64,000 bases of DNA from Treponema sp. UBA1793 (GTDB lineage Bacteria; Spirochaetota; Spirochaetia; Treponematales; Treponemataceae): assembly GCA_002314445.1 (NCBI GenBank), contig DCFX01000052.1, positions 46,697 through 110,696 of the forward strand. The letters run 5' to 3'. A program made the position numbers and the translations under genes. Positions 52,426 to 61,446 of the stretch are shown here, piece by piece. The notes beneath the pieces are model-generated. The model had not been told where the DNA came from, did not search any database, and was given only the letters and a program-made list of their open reading frames with translations. The stretch's first letter is position 1. Every line of letters begins with the position of its first letter.

Positions 52426-52487
52426 TATCAATATATATTGATAATTATCAATATATATTTGACAGATCAGTATTCGTGATATATCAT
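52426..52487 (+). promoter_or_regulatory. Promoter with overlapping palindromic operators for the fourth ABC importer
   Basis: TTGACA (52459-52464), exactly 17 bases, TATCAT (52482-52487). Upstream and overlapping the -35 are a perfect 18-bp palindrome TATCAATATATATTGATA (52426-52443) and a near copy at 52446-52462, in register 20 bp apart. No regulator gene adjoins it. Confidence 0.65.
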
Positions 52488-52551
52488 TAATTTAACATGC
52501 GATTTAGCATGAAATTTAATCAACAGTCATTACTACTCAGGAGGTATGTAT

Positions 52552-53931
52552 ATGAAAAAAAATGTGAGTACAGCTTTACTGTTATGTCTCACAGGTATTC
52601 TTGGAATCTCTCTTGTACTTTCCGGCTGCAGAAAAAATGAGAAGACTGCAGAAAATGCGAAAGACAACACCAAAAAGGAAGAACAATCCGCGGCAATCAC
52701 AACGGTTGGTCCTAAAAATGGTACGAAACTGCAAATGTGGACGTTTGTCGAACTGCATTCGCAGTTTTATGCCTCAATGCTTGAAGAATGGAACAATCAG
52801 CATCCCGACAAACCCATAACCATTACATTCACAACCTATCCCTACGCGGATATGCATAACAAACTGACAATGGCAAATCAGACAGGACAGGGGGCACCGG
52901 ACCTCTGCGATGTGGAAATCGGACAGTTTCCGAATTATCTGAAAGGCGTCATCCCGTTTGTTGAAATGAACGACTATATTGCGCCGTACGAAAAAGATAT
53001 TGTCAAAGCACGTCTTTCTATTTACGGCAAGGACGGAAAATATTACGGTATTCCGACACATGTCGGAGCAACGGTCATGTACTATAATGATGAGCTGCTT
53101 AAAAAATACGGAATCGATTACCGGACAATTAAAACATGGGATGACTTTGAAAAAGCCGGACTTGCGCTGAAAAAGGCATCAAACGGAACTGTCATGATGA
53201 CTTCTGTCGATACAGGGGGAACGGACTGGCTCTGGCTTTCCATGGCAGAAAACGGGCAGGACTGGACAGACGGAAACGGAAAGGCAAATATCCGGATTCC
53301 GGGTGTTTCCGACATGATTAAAATGCAGCAGAAATGGCTGAAAGAGGGAATTGCAATGATCTCTCCCGGCGGACATGTAGATGTTGAAGAAGGATATGCA
53401 AATATCGGCGATGAAAAAATCGCAGCATTCCCGAAAGCAATGTGGTACATGTCACGTTTTCTTAATTATATGCCGGACATGAAAGGCAAAATCGCAATTG
53501 CCCCGTGCCCTGTGTATAAAGAGGGTCAGCCCCGTTCTGTCGGTATCGGAGGAACAGGTACTATCGTTTCAACGCAGTCCAAACATCAGGAACTTGCTGC
53601 TGAATTCATTACATGGGCAAAACTTTCAAAAGACGGCACTAAAAAAATCTGGGAAGTTCTTGGTTTTGACCCCTGTAATACGACATTGTGGACAGATCCG
53701 TCTGTAACGCAGGACAAATCCAACAAATATCTGCAGTATTTCCTTACAAATCCTTTTGATACGCTGAATGAAATTAAAAATGAAATCGGTGCAATAAAAG
53801 TTGTTGAAATCAGCCCGACGATCAGCGAACAGATCAATCTGAATGTCCTCGTAAACTGTCTTGAACAGGGAGCCGACGCAGACAAAGAACTTGCCGCCGC
53901 ACAGCAGAACATAGACATTGACCAGCAGTAG
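52552..53931 (+). CDS. ABC transporter sugar-binding lipoprotein (family 1)
   Basis: 459 residues. Lipoprotein signal with LSGC (Cys26). The mature part has LQMWTFVELHSQFYASML, APDLCDVEIGQFPNYL and VMYYNDELLKKYGID, typical of CUT1 binding proteins. AGGAGG lies six bases before the ATG at 52552; an in-frame ATG at 52546 would be too close. Heads an operon with two permeases after a terminator-like hairpin. The ligand is unknown. Confidence 0.92.
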   Translation: MKKNVSTALLLCLTGILGISLVLSGCRKNEKTAENAKDNTKKEEQSAAITTVGPKNGTKLQMWTFVELHSQFYASMLEEWNNQHPDKPITITFTTYPYADMHNKLTMANQTGQGAPDLCDVEIGQFPNYLKGVIPFVEMNDYIAPYEKDIVKARLSIYGKDGKYYGIPTHVGATVMYYNDELLKKYGIDYRTIKTWDDFEKAGLALKKASNGTVMMTSVDTGGTDWLWLSMAENGQDWTDGNGKANIRIPGVSDMIKMQQKWLKEGIAMISPGGHVDVEEGYANIGDEKIAAFPKAMWYMSRFLNYMPDMKGKIAIAPCPVYKEGQPRSVGIGGTGTIVSTQSKHQELAAEFITWAKLSKDGTKKIWEVLGFDPCNTTLWTDPSVTQDKSNKYLQYFLTNPFDTLNEIKNEIGAIKVVEISPTISEQINLNVLVNCLEQGADADKELAAAQQNIDIDQQ

Positions 53932-53954
53932 CCAAAGAATCTGACTATTTTGTT

Positions 53955-53991
53955 TCCGGAGCATACTGTAAAAACAGTCTCCGGATTTTTT
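53955..53991 (+). terminator. Terminator-like hairpin between binding-protein and permease genes
   Basis: TCCGGAG (53955-53961) pairs with CTCCGGA (53979-53985), with an inner ACTGT/ACAGT stem, followed by six T (53986-53991). The Shine-Dalgarno of the next gene follows at once, so termination must be partial. Confidence 0.88.
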
Positions 53992-54002
53992 GGAGGATTA
54001 AT

Positions 54003-54911
54003 GTGAAGAAACAAAATAAATTTGTGAGCTTTGTGTATTCATGGAAAGTGGCTCCGTATATTTTTGTACTCCCGTTTATTATCAGTTTTGCGTTTTTCTG
54101 GGTATATCCTCTTTTCAGCACGGTAAAGATGAGTTTCCAGAGCATCCAGCCGGGAATGATTACCTGGGTGGGAATGAAAAATTATTCAAAACTGTTCCAC
54201 GACACGACATTTCATCTCGCAATTGAAAACAGTTTTCTTTATATGGTATTGACACTTGTGCTTCTTATTCCTTTTCCAATGCTTTTCGCATGTATTATGA
54301 ACACCGCGTTTATGAAGTACAAAGCTTTCTATAAAAGTATTTTATATCTGCCCGCGCTTACATCAGTTGTTGTAGCCGGTACTATTTTCCGGCTCATGTT
54401 CAGCGAACTTGACGGTTCGGCAATGAATCAGGTAATGCATCTGTTCGGTTTTGAATCGGTAAAATGGTTAAAGGCCCGTCCAACAGGATTCTTTGCACTG
54501 CTCACGCTCTGCTGCTGGCGGTGGACAGGCGTAAATATGCTGTACTTTCTTGCAGGGCTTCAGGGGATAAACATATCTCTGTATGAATCTGCATCCATCG
54601 ACGGTGCTACAACCTGGCAGAAATTTAAAAATATCACCCTTCCGCTGCTCCGTCCGACGACGATCTATGTTCTTACAATCAGCATTTATGCAGGCCTTGC
54701 AATGTTCATGGAAAGCTACATGCTCTGGTCAGGAAACTCATCACCGAAAAACATAGGTCTTACTATTGTAGGTTACCTGTACCGGCGCGGTATTGAAAAA
54801 AATGAACTGGGATATGCATCAGCAGTCGGACTCGTCCTGCTGCTCATAGGCCTTGCCATTAACGTCACGCAGCTGTGGCTGAGCGGCACGTTCAAACAGG
54901 AGGAGCAGTAA
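54003..54911 (+). CDS. ABC sugar permease, MalF/UgpA type
   Basis: 302 residues, six membrane helices, EAA loop (SLYESASIDGATTWQKFKNI). The start is GTG at 54003, six bases after GGAGG; an ATG at 54001 would meet a stop at once. Partner permease follows after two bases. Confidence 0.93.
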   Translation: MKKQNKFVSFVYSWKVAPYIFVLPFIISFAFFWVYPLFSTVKMSFQSIQPGMITWVGMKNYSKLFHDTTFHLAIENSFLYMVLTLVLLIPFPMLFACIMNTAFMKYKAFYKSILYLPALTSVVVAGTIFRLMFSELDGSAMNQVMHLFGFESVKWLKARPTGFFALLTLCCWRWTGVNMLYFLAGLQGINISLYESASIDGATTWQKFKNITLPLLRPTTIYVLTISIYAGLAMFMESYMLWSGNSSPKNIGLTIVGYLYRRGIEKNELGYASAVGLVLLLIGLAINVTQLWLSGTFKQEEQ

Positions 54912-54913
54912 CT

Positions 54914-55762
54914 ATGGTACAAAGTATTAAGAGAAACAACAGAACATATACAATTCTATCCCTTGCTCTTTTTACGGCTATCGGGCTTCTTGTGCTGATA
55001 CCTCTCCTCGCTGCAATTCTTGCTTCATTCAGACCGGGAAGAGAACTTATCAGGTACGGACTTAACCTCAAATTTGACTTCGTCAATATGTCCCTTACCA
55101 ATTATGCAGAACTTTTCGACGGAAAAAACAGTTATTTTCTCTGGTTCAGAAACAGCACATGGCTCACATTCATAACGGTAATCCTTACGCTGCTCGTCTG
55201 TTACTGCGTTGCCTACGGACTGACGATGTATCATTTTAAGCTTGAAAAAATCCTGTTTTTCCTCGTAATTGCAACAATGATGGTTCCGTTTGAAATTCTC
55301 ATGCTGCCGTTGTATCAGGAAATAATCAGTCTGCATCTGATTAATAAAGATGCCGGAGTCATCCTGCCCGGTTTGTGCGCGGCATCAACTATATTTTTCT
55401 TTAGGCAGTATCTGCTCGGACTGCCTAAAGAGCTGCTTGACGCCGGCCGCATCGACGGTGCAAACGAATACCGCATCTGTTTTACCATCATGATGCCGCT
55501 TGCAAAACCGGCATTTGCGGCGATGGGGATATTATGTGCTATGGGGGCATGGAACAACATGCTGTGGCCTATGCTCGTCTACAGGGATGCGTCGAAATTT
55601 ACGCTTCCTATAGGTTTGAATACGCTGCTTACTCCTTATGGAAACAATTATGATTTGCTTATTGCAGGATCCTGTTTTTCCATCCTGCCTGTATTCATTG
55701 TATTTCTGTTTTTCCAGAGATATTTTATCAGAGGAATGACGGCAGGAGCTGTAAAGGGATGA
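54914..55762 (+). CDS. ABC sugar permease, MalG/UgpE type
   Basis: 282 residues with six membrane helices, EAA loop (ELLDAGRIDGANEYRICFTI) and C-terminal RGMTAGAVKG. I start at 54914 with GGAGG upstream; an earlier in-frame ATG at 54875 overlaps the first permease gene. No ATPase is encoded nearby. Confidence 0.93.
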   Translation: MVQSIKRNNRTYTILSLALFTAIGLLVLIPLLAAILASFRPGRELIRYGLNLKFDFVNMSLTNYAELFDGKNSYFLWFRNSTWLTFITVILTLLVCYCVAYGLTMYHFKLEKILFFLVIATMMVPFEILMLPLYQEIISLHLINKDAGVILPGLCAASTIFFFRQYLLGLPKELLDAGRIDGANEYRICFTIMMPLAKPAFAAMGILCAMGAWNNMLWPMLVYRDASKFTLPIGLNTLLTPYGNNYDLLIAGSCFSILPVFIVFLFFQRYFIRGMTAGAVKG

Positions 55763-55808
55763 ACATAAACCATTGTTTTGTGCTATGCTCTCTAAAACGG
55801 GGGCATAC

Positions 55809-57095
55809 ATGAAGACAATCTATATACACGCAGAGATACTTGACGGCACGGAACATATGCAAATTCAGCATGATATGTCGGTTGTCGTGGAAAACGGGAG
55901 GATTGTTTCACTCTCCTGCGGAGTACCTTCAGAAATATCCCGCGGCACAAAAATCGTGGACCTCTCCGACAGATATCTGATGCCGGGCCTTATCAATCTG
56001 CATGTACATCTTCCCGGCAGCGGAATCCCGAAAAAAGGGGCGTATCCCAATGCAGGGAAGATACAAAAGCTTATGCGCAATCCGCTTATCCGCGCTGCAT
56101 TCAGAAAAGCGTGCGAAGGATATGCAAAGACGGAACTGCTGTCCGGAGTTACGACGATAAGGACTGTCGGGGGACTCGGGCACATTGATTCCGATATACG
56201 GGATAGTATTAATAGAAGAAAAACAATCGGTCCGCGCATGCTCGTAAGTAATCTTGCTGTATCCGTCCCACATGGACATATGGCAGGAGTCCTTGCATAT
56301 GAGGCTGTGACCCCTGACGAATGCAGGTCGTATGTCAGGAAAATTGCAGAGCATAAACCTGACCTTATAAAGCTCATGATAACGGGAGGCGTTCTCGACT
56401 CTGAAGTCAGAGGGGAACCGGGCATTTTGAGGATGCAGCCGGAACTTGTAAAAGCAGGATGCGAAGAAGCGCATAAGCTCGGCTTCAAAGTTGCTGCCCA
56501 TGTGGAAAGTACAGAAGGTGTAAAGACGGCTCTCGAAAACGGCGTAGATACGATAGAGCACGGTGCTAAAGTTACGGACGAAATACTCGGGCTCTACAAA
56601 AACCGCCATGCAGCAGACATATGCACACTGTCGCCTGCATATCCGCTTGCAAAACTTCCGTCAGAACTGACAAAACTCAATGAAACGGCAAAGTTCAATT
56701 CACAGGTCGTTATGGATGGCATTATCGATGCTGCCGTAAAATGTTTAGCCGCAGGTATACCGGTTGGATTGGGTACAGATACGGCGTGTCCGTTTGTCAC
56801 ACACTACGATATGTGGCGCGAACTTGCATACTTTGTAAAATTTGTCGGCGTTACACCATCTTTTGCGTTATATACGGCAACACTCTGCAATGCCGGAATT
56901 GCCGGTATTGCAGACGAAACGGGATCTGTTGAAGCGGGTAAAAGTGCGGATTTCCTCATTACGGATGGTAATCCGCTTGAAAACTTCCGTTCATTGGGCA
57001 CACCGTATATGGTTGTTATGAGAGGCTCTCAAATCTACCGTCCTAAAATAAAAAAATCAGATTTTGTCGAACAGCAGCTGGACAGTCTGCTCTAA
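55809..57095 (+). CDS. Metal-dependent amidohydrolase (imidazolonepropionase/prolidase-like)
   Basis: 428 residues. Amidohydrolase-superfamily barrel: metal-binding NLHVHLPGSG, the bridging Lys in KLMITGG, VAAHVES, TIEHGAK and the Asp in GLGTDTACP are in place, and a C-terminal IEAGKSADFLI-like VEAGKSADFLITDGNP closes the composite domain. Cytoplasmic. Members hydrolyse cyclic amides, Xaa-Pro dipeptides or similar; the substrate is open. GGGGG lies 6-10 bases before the ATG; the frame is open to 55773. An extended -10 (TGC-TATGCT, 55781-55789) suggests its own promoter after the importer operon. Confidence 0.88.
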   Translation: MKTIYIHAEILDGTEHMQIQHDMSVVVENGRIVSLSCGVPSEISRGTKIVDLSDRYLMPGLINLHVHLPGSGIPKKGAYPNAGKIQKLMRNPLIRAAFRKACEGYAKTELLSGVTTIRTVGGLGHIDSDIRDSINRRKTIGPRMLVSNLAVSVPHGHMAGVLAYEAVTPDECRSYVRKIAEHKPDLIKLMITGGVLDSEVRGEPGILRMQPELVKAGCEEAHKLGFKVAAHVESTEGVKTALENGVDTIEHGAKVTDEILGLYKNRHAADICTLSPAYPLAKLPSELTKLNETAKFNSQVVMDGIIDAAVKCLAAGIPVGLGTDTACPFVTHYDMWRELAYFVKFVGVTPSFALYTATLCNAGIAGIADETGSVEAGKSADFLITDGNPLENFRSLGTPYMVVMRGSQIYRPKIKKSDFVEQQLDSLL

Positions 57096-57109
57096 AACGA
57101 TGCCAATGC

Positions 57110-57138
57110 TTGAAACGGTACGGTTTTAATAGTAGAAT
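57110..57138 (+). promoter_or_regulatory. Promoter of murE-ddl
   Basis: TTGAAA (57110-57115), exactly 17 bases, TAGAAT (57133-57138). The ATG at 57148 lies nine bases later, so the leader is only about three bases long and has no Shine-Dalgarno. Confidence 0.65.
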
Positions 57139-57147
57139 CATGCCGAT

Positions 57148-58911
57148 ATGCAGAAAATGTTATCTCAGCTGCTGCCTTCTTTCAGGTATGCAGCCGTTGC
57201 GGCGGACGGTATTACGCCGGTTGAAATTGCGGATATAGCGGATATTCCGGTAAACTGTCTTGCCTTTGATTCCAGGGAAGTCATGCCGGGATCGCTGTTT
57301 TTTGCCCTCCCCGGAACTCATATAAATGGAAATGAATTCATTCCTGCCGCCCTTGAAAACGGTGCAAATGTCATCATTTTTCAGGGTGATATTCCGCGGG
57401 ATGTTCAGATGGAAACTGCAAAGCTCGTTGCAAAACGTGCTATTGAGGCAGAGCTGGCCGATACAGGTGATGAAAAAATATTCATTCCCGCATTCATAAA
57501 AGTCGATGACGCACGCTTTTCAATGGCACCTGTCGCGGATGCATTTTATGACTCGCCCTCAAAACGGCTTATTGTCATCGGCGTTACGGGAACGGAAGGA
57601 AAAAGCAGTACGGTCTCGTTTATCTGGCAGCTGTTGCGCGCATGCGGAGAAAAGGCCGGATTCATTTCCACCGTTGAATACTCGCTCGGCGATGATGCAC
57701 TGCCGAATCCCCAGCATCAGACAACACCGGAAGCACCGATTATCCAGCACCATCTGAATTCCATGCTCGAAAACGGCTGTACATATGCAGTTCTGGAGGC
57801 GTCTTCACACGGTCTTTCAGTACGTACAAACCGCCTCGGTAATGTGCTCTTCGACTGCGGCGTTTTTATGAATGTTACACTCGAGCACCTGGAATTCCAC
57901 AAAACGTTCGAACAGTATCGTAATGACAAGGCGAACCTTTTCCGGGCTCTGGATAAACATGATCATGTAAAGATGATTGGAGGAACTACCGTAAAAATTC
58001 CGTCAATCGGTATTGTTAACATGGAAGATCCGTCTGCAGCGTATTTTATGGACGCAACAAAACATCCTGTTTACGGCTTTACAACAGAAGGTCAGGCGGG
58101 AAAGGCTGCTGCGGAAACGGGCGAACATGCAGTTCCCCTTCCTCCCATTCCTGCAGGTATGCGTTATATGATTGCACGCAACATTGCATCGGCACGGTTC
58201 GGTATTTCTTTCAGTATTGATGCGGACGGAGATGATGCGGTTTTCCGTCCGACAGATGATCCAGCCCTTCCCCGCAGGCATCCGGTGATCCATGTGACAG
58301 CGCCGCTTCCGGGAGCATTCAATGCATACAATCTCATGGCTGCGCTCATAGCAGTAAGCAGTGTTACACAGAAAAAATTTTCGGAAATAACTCAGTATAT
58401 AAACAAACTCACACCGATAAAAGGACGTATGACAGTTATCGATAAAGGTCAGCCTTTCGAACTTATCGTCGACTACGCGCATACGCCGTCCTCGTTCGAA
58501 ACGATTTTTCCGCCCCTCCGCAAACGATGCACCGGAAGGTTATTTGCATTATTCGGAAGCGGCGGCGAAAGGGATTTGACAAAACGTCCGCTTCAGGGGG
58601 AAATTGCCGCAAAATTCTGTGATATCCTCATGCTTGCCGACGAGGATCCCCGCAGGGAAGACCCCGAAACTTTGCTGCAGATGATTGCAGACGGCGCTGA
58701 AAAAAGGGGGAAGAAAAAGGGCGTTGACCTGTTCATAACACCGGACAGGCCTAAGGCTATGCGGGAAATATTCAACATGGCAGGAAAAGGTGATATTGTC
58801 CTGCTGCTTGGAAAATCGCATGAAAATTCCATCATCTATAAAGACCATGTGATGAAATATGACGAAATCAGCGAGGCGGAAAACGCTCTTGCCGAAATGG
58901 GATACAAATAA
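57148..58911 (+). CDS. murE: UDP-N-acetylmuramyl-tripeptide synthetase
   Basis: 587 residues, about 90 longer than usual MurE, with extra sequence in the N-terminal domain and near 295-360. It adds the third amino acid to the cell-wall precursor using ATP. CLAFDSREVMPGSLFFAL, the P-loop GVTGTEGKSST (usual form GTNGKTT), LEASSHGL, VFMNVTLEHLEFH, the carbamylated-Lys region YRNDKANLF and VDYAHTPSSF are visible. The diamino-acid specificity loop reads LADEDPRREDP rather than DNPR, so the amino acid may not be meso-diaminopimelate; treponemes are reported to use ornithine. In an operon with ddl, nine bases downstream. Confidence 0.93.
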   Translation: MQKMLSQLLPSFRYAAVAADGITPVEIADIADIPVNCLAFDSREVMPGSLFFALPGTHINGNEFIPAALENGANVIIFQGDIPRDVQMETAKLVAKRAIEAELADTGDEKIFIPAFIKVDDARFSMAPVADAFYDSPSKRLIVIGVTGTEGKSSTVSFIWQLLRACGEKAGFISTVEYSLGDDALPNPQHQTTPEAPIIQHHLNSMLENGCTYAVLEASSHGLSVRTNRLGNVLFDCGVFMNVTLEHLEFHKTFEQYRNDKANLFRALDKHDHVKMIGGTTVKIPSIGIVNMEDPSAAYFMDATKHPVYGFTTEGQAGKAAAETGEHAVPLPPIPAGMRYMIARNIASARFGISFSIDADGDDAVFRPTDDPALPRRHPVIHVTAPLPGAFNAYNLMAALIAVSSVTQKKFSEITQYINKLTPIKGRMTVIDKGQPFELIVDYAHTPSSFETIFPPLRKRCTGRLFALFGSGGERDLTKRPLQGEIAAKFCDILMLADEDPRREDPETLLQMIADGAEKRGKKKGVDLFITPDRPKAMREIFNMAGKGDIVLLLGKSHENSIIYKDHVMKYDEISEAENALAEMGYK

Positions 58912-58920
58912 GGAAAAAAT

Positions 58921-60042
58921 ATGACAGTAGCAGTACTATACGGCGGAAAAAGCGGCGAACACGAGGTCTCTCTTACATCCGGAGCGGCAGTTGCAAGACA
59001 TATAGACAGAAAACACACGATCGTGCTTATCGCCATAACAAAAGACGGCCGCTGGTTTCTGCAGGATGACGCAGAACTTGAGCGGATCAGAAAAGATGAG
59101 AAAGCGGCTTTCAGAATTTCCGAAAAAGCGGGAAATGAAATTTCCGTTACTCCAGGCATGGGCATGAACGCATTCAGTACGGGCATGAAGGCACTGCGTA
59201 TAGACGTTGTGTTCCCCGTACTTCATGGTACAAACGGAGAGGACGGCACAATCCAGGGATTGCTTGAAATGCTCGACATTCCATACGTAGGCTGTCCTGT
59301 CATGCCGAGTTCACTCACTATGGACAAAGAAAAAACAAAGGCCGTATGGCGGGCTGCAGGACTTCCCGTTGTCCCGTATGTTGTTATACGTCGGACCGAT
59401 ATACTGGACTCACGCGTCTATGATAACCTTATTAACGAAGCTGTCGAGACGCTGCATTTCCCTCTTTTCGTAAAGCCGTGTTCCGCTGGCTCTTCTGACG
59501 GCGCATCAAAAGCTGTAAATCCGAGGGAGTTATCGGGTGCGCTAATGGAAGCTTTCCGCTGGGACGATAAAGTACTCATTGAGAAAGCAGTCAATGCAAA
59601 AGAAATAGAATGCGGAGTCACAGGCAATGCAATGACGGCACCTGCAGACAGCGAAATTGAATCGGTAAGGGTATTCGGCCCCGGAGAAATCATGCTTACC
59701 CATGAATTTTACGACTACAATGCAAAATACAACGATTCAGACGGTGTACGCATACCGGCAGACATTCCCGGTGACGTTCTCGAAAAGGTTCGGAAAACGG
59801 CCGCAGCCGCATACAAAGCTGTCGATGCGGCCGGATTCAGCCGTGTGGATTTCTTCTACGATAAAGACAGCGGAGAGCTTTATCTCAACGAAATAAACAC
59901 GATTCCAGGTTTTACGGCAATCAGCATGTTCCCGAAAGTGTGCGATTATGAAGGCCTGCATTTTACCGAACTGACGGAGCTGCTCATAAACGAAGGTATA
60001 CTCCGCTATAAGTCGCATGCAGCGCTCCAGACATCAAGATAA
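58921..60042 (+). CDS. ddl: D-alanine--D-alanine ligase
   Basis: 373 residues. It makes D-Ala-D-Ala for peptidoglycan. ATP-grasp features: VLYGGKSGEHEVSLTSG at the N-terminus, LHGTNGEDGTIQGLLEMLDI, PLFVKPCSAGSSDGASK, IEKAVNAKEIECGV and YLNEINTIPGFTAISMFPK, with the catalytic Glu and Arg positions retained. AAGGA lies seven bases before the ATG, and it follows murE by nine bases, a cell-wall operon. Confidence 0.95.
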   Translation: MTVAVLYGGKSGEHEVSLTSGAAVARHIDRKHTIVLIAITKDGRWFLQDDAELERIRKDEKAAFRISEKAGNEISVTPGMGMNAFSTGMKALRIDVVFPVLHGTNGEDGTIQGLLEMLDIPYVGCPVMPSSLTMDKEKTKAVWRAAGLPVVPYVVIRRTDILDSRVYDNLINEAVETLHFPLFVKPCSAGSSDGASKAVNPRELSGALMEAFRWDDKVLIEKAVNAKEIECGVTGNAMTAPADSEIESVRVFGPGEIMLTHEFYDYNAKYNDSDGVRIPADIPGDVLEKVRKTAAAAYKAVDAAGFSRVDFFYDKDSGELYLNEINTIPGFTAISMFPKVCDYEGLHFTELTELLINEGILRYKSHAALQTSR

Positions 60043-60057
60043 CAGATGCATTTATTG

Positions 60058-60212
60058 GTAAGGCAGTTTTGCACCGATGCAAAAACTGCCTTACATCAAA
60101 CAAATGCCGTTCAGCTCCCGCCACGGATGGCGGGCCTTGAAAGCATAAAAAACAGGCCTGTTCCAGACCTGTTTTTTATGGTAAGGACGTTTTGCAAGGA
60201 TGCAAAACGTCC
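60058..60212. repeat. Hairpin cluster with a shared hexaloop, locus 2
   Basis: Three hairpins: 60058-60094 (loop ACCGAT at 60073-60078), 60117-60134 (stem CCCGCC, loop ACGGAT) and 60185-60212 (stem GGACGTTTTGC, loop AAGGAT). The first and third also share the flank GGTAAGG and TTTTGC next to the loop. Loops match those of locus 1 at 48991-49156. Confidence 0.7.
60147..60177. terminator. Bidirectional terminator between ddl and the M20 peptidase gene
   Basis: AAAAAACAGG (60147-60156) pairs with CCTGTTTTTT (60168-60177); A-run and T-run at the ends give a U-tail on both strands, fitting the convergent genes on either side. Confidence 0.8.
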
Positions 60213-60215
60213 GAC

Positions 60216-61445
60216 CTATTCCCAGAATAATACAGCCAGCGTTTCTGCATCTGCCTTTATATTGCTGATTTTGCAGTACTCGTCAGGCTGGTGAGCCATG
60301 TCGTCAAGCGTGCTCCATACAGCAGCATTATATCCCTGCACGCGCAAATCGGCTCCAACGGTACCGCCGCCGATACCTATTGTCCGGGCTGCTATACCGT
60401 GCGCCTTCTGTATTGCCGCGGCAAGTTTTGTCACGACAGGAGCATCAACAGGTGTCGCCGGAGATTCCTCCGCCTGAGGCATTGTGTAATCGACTGACAC
60501 GCCGTACTTTGCCTCTATTTCGTCACATCTGCGGCGGACTTCTGCAAGTACTTCCTTCAGCGTATAGCACGGAAGAATACGGCAGTCCATACAGAATATA
60601 TCATCACCCGGAATTATATTGATACTCTCTACGTTCGCGGCACGCATTGTAGGCTCGAATGTCGAATAGTCGGGCTGAAACAGAGAATCATGTTTATTGA
60701 ATACTGAAGTCATGTCGTGCAGACTTACTGCGAGCGCATCTGCGGCAAGGCACGCATTATGACCGGAATCGGGACGGGACCCGTGCGTCTGTTTGCCTGC
60801 AACGTGTATACGCAGCCACAAAATGTTTTTTTCGGCAACTTCAATAGTTTCGCCTTTACTGTCACCGCCGTCGGGAATGACGATAATATCCTGTTTGCGG
60901 AACACTTTCTGCGATTTTAACAGATACTTTATGCCGTATATGCTGCCGACTTCTTCATCCGCCATGAACAGCAGTTTTACAGTATGTGCTGGAACTATGC
61001 CGTTCTTCACATACGCAAGTACTGCAAATACGGCGGAAACAAGCCCCTGCTGATTGTCTTCGACACCACGACCGTAAATGACTCCGTCTTTTTCAACAAC
61101 CATCCACGGATCAGTATGCCACAATGAACGTTCCCCTACAGGAACGACATCCAGATGAGCCATAACCCACACGGTATATTCATCGGATTGCCCTGCGATT
61201 GTAACGACAGCGTTCGGACGTTTCCCGCTCTTAACGCGGCAGTCAGGTGCATCGTACCGCTCAACGTCCGTAAGCCCTTGCTCTGCAAGCCAGTTCAGCA
61301 GTGCGTCGCATTTTTCAGATTCACCATCTCCGCCGTTTTCGGGAGCAAGCGCGGGATAACTTGTCAGCAGCTTTTCAAGCTCGACCATATCGCGCCCGGA
61401 GGAATTTATAAAGGCGAAAAGCTTCGCAGTATCAATAGTGCTCAT
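60216..61445 (-). CDS. M20-family metallopeptidase/dipeptidase
   Basis: 409 residues. M20 zinc-site pattern: VWVMAHLDVVPVGE (first His and catalytic Asp), YGRGVEDNQQG (bridging Asp), MADEEVGSIYG (catalytic Glu and metal Glu), PDGGDSKG (metal Asp). The central lid domain is present (GKQTHGSRPDSGHNACLAA). GGGTVGADLR near the C-terminus fits PepV/Sapep-type dipeptidases. Cytoplasmic. The start follows the galE stop with one base between, so translation is coupled; no separate Shine-Dalgarno is evident. Confidence 0.88.
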   Translation of the reverse strand: MSTIDTAKLFAFINSSGRDMVELEKLLTSYPALAPENGGDGESEKCDALLNWLAEQGLTDVERYDAPDCRVKSGKRPNAVVTIAGQSDEYTVWVMAHLDVVPVGERSLWHTDPWMVVEKDGVIYGRGVEDNQQGLVSAVFAVLAYVKNGIVPAHTVKLLFMADEEVGSIYGIKYLLKSQKVFRKQDIIVIPDGGDSKGETIEVAEKNILWLRIHVAGKQTHGSRPDSGHNACLAADALAVSLHDMTSVFNKHDSLFQPDYSTFEPTMRAANVESINIIPGDDIFCMDCRILPCYTLKEVLAEVRRRCDEIEAKYGVSVDYTMPQAEESPATPVDAPVVTKLAAAIQKAHGIAARTIGIGGGTVGADLRVQGYNAAVWSTLDDMAHQPDEYCKISNIKADAETLAVLFWE

Positions 61446-61446
61446 A

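Noticed and set aside
55929..56609. 226-residue reverse-strand frame within the amidohydrolase gene
   Set aside because: Antisense to a gene with intact metal-binding motifs; no start signals and no family resemblance.
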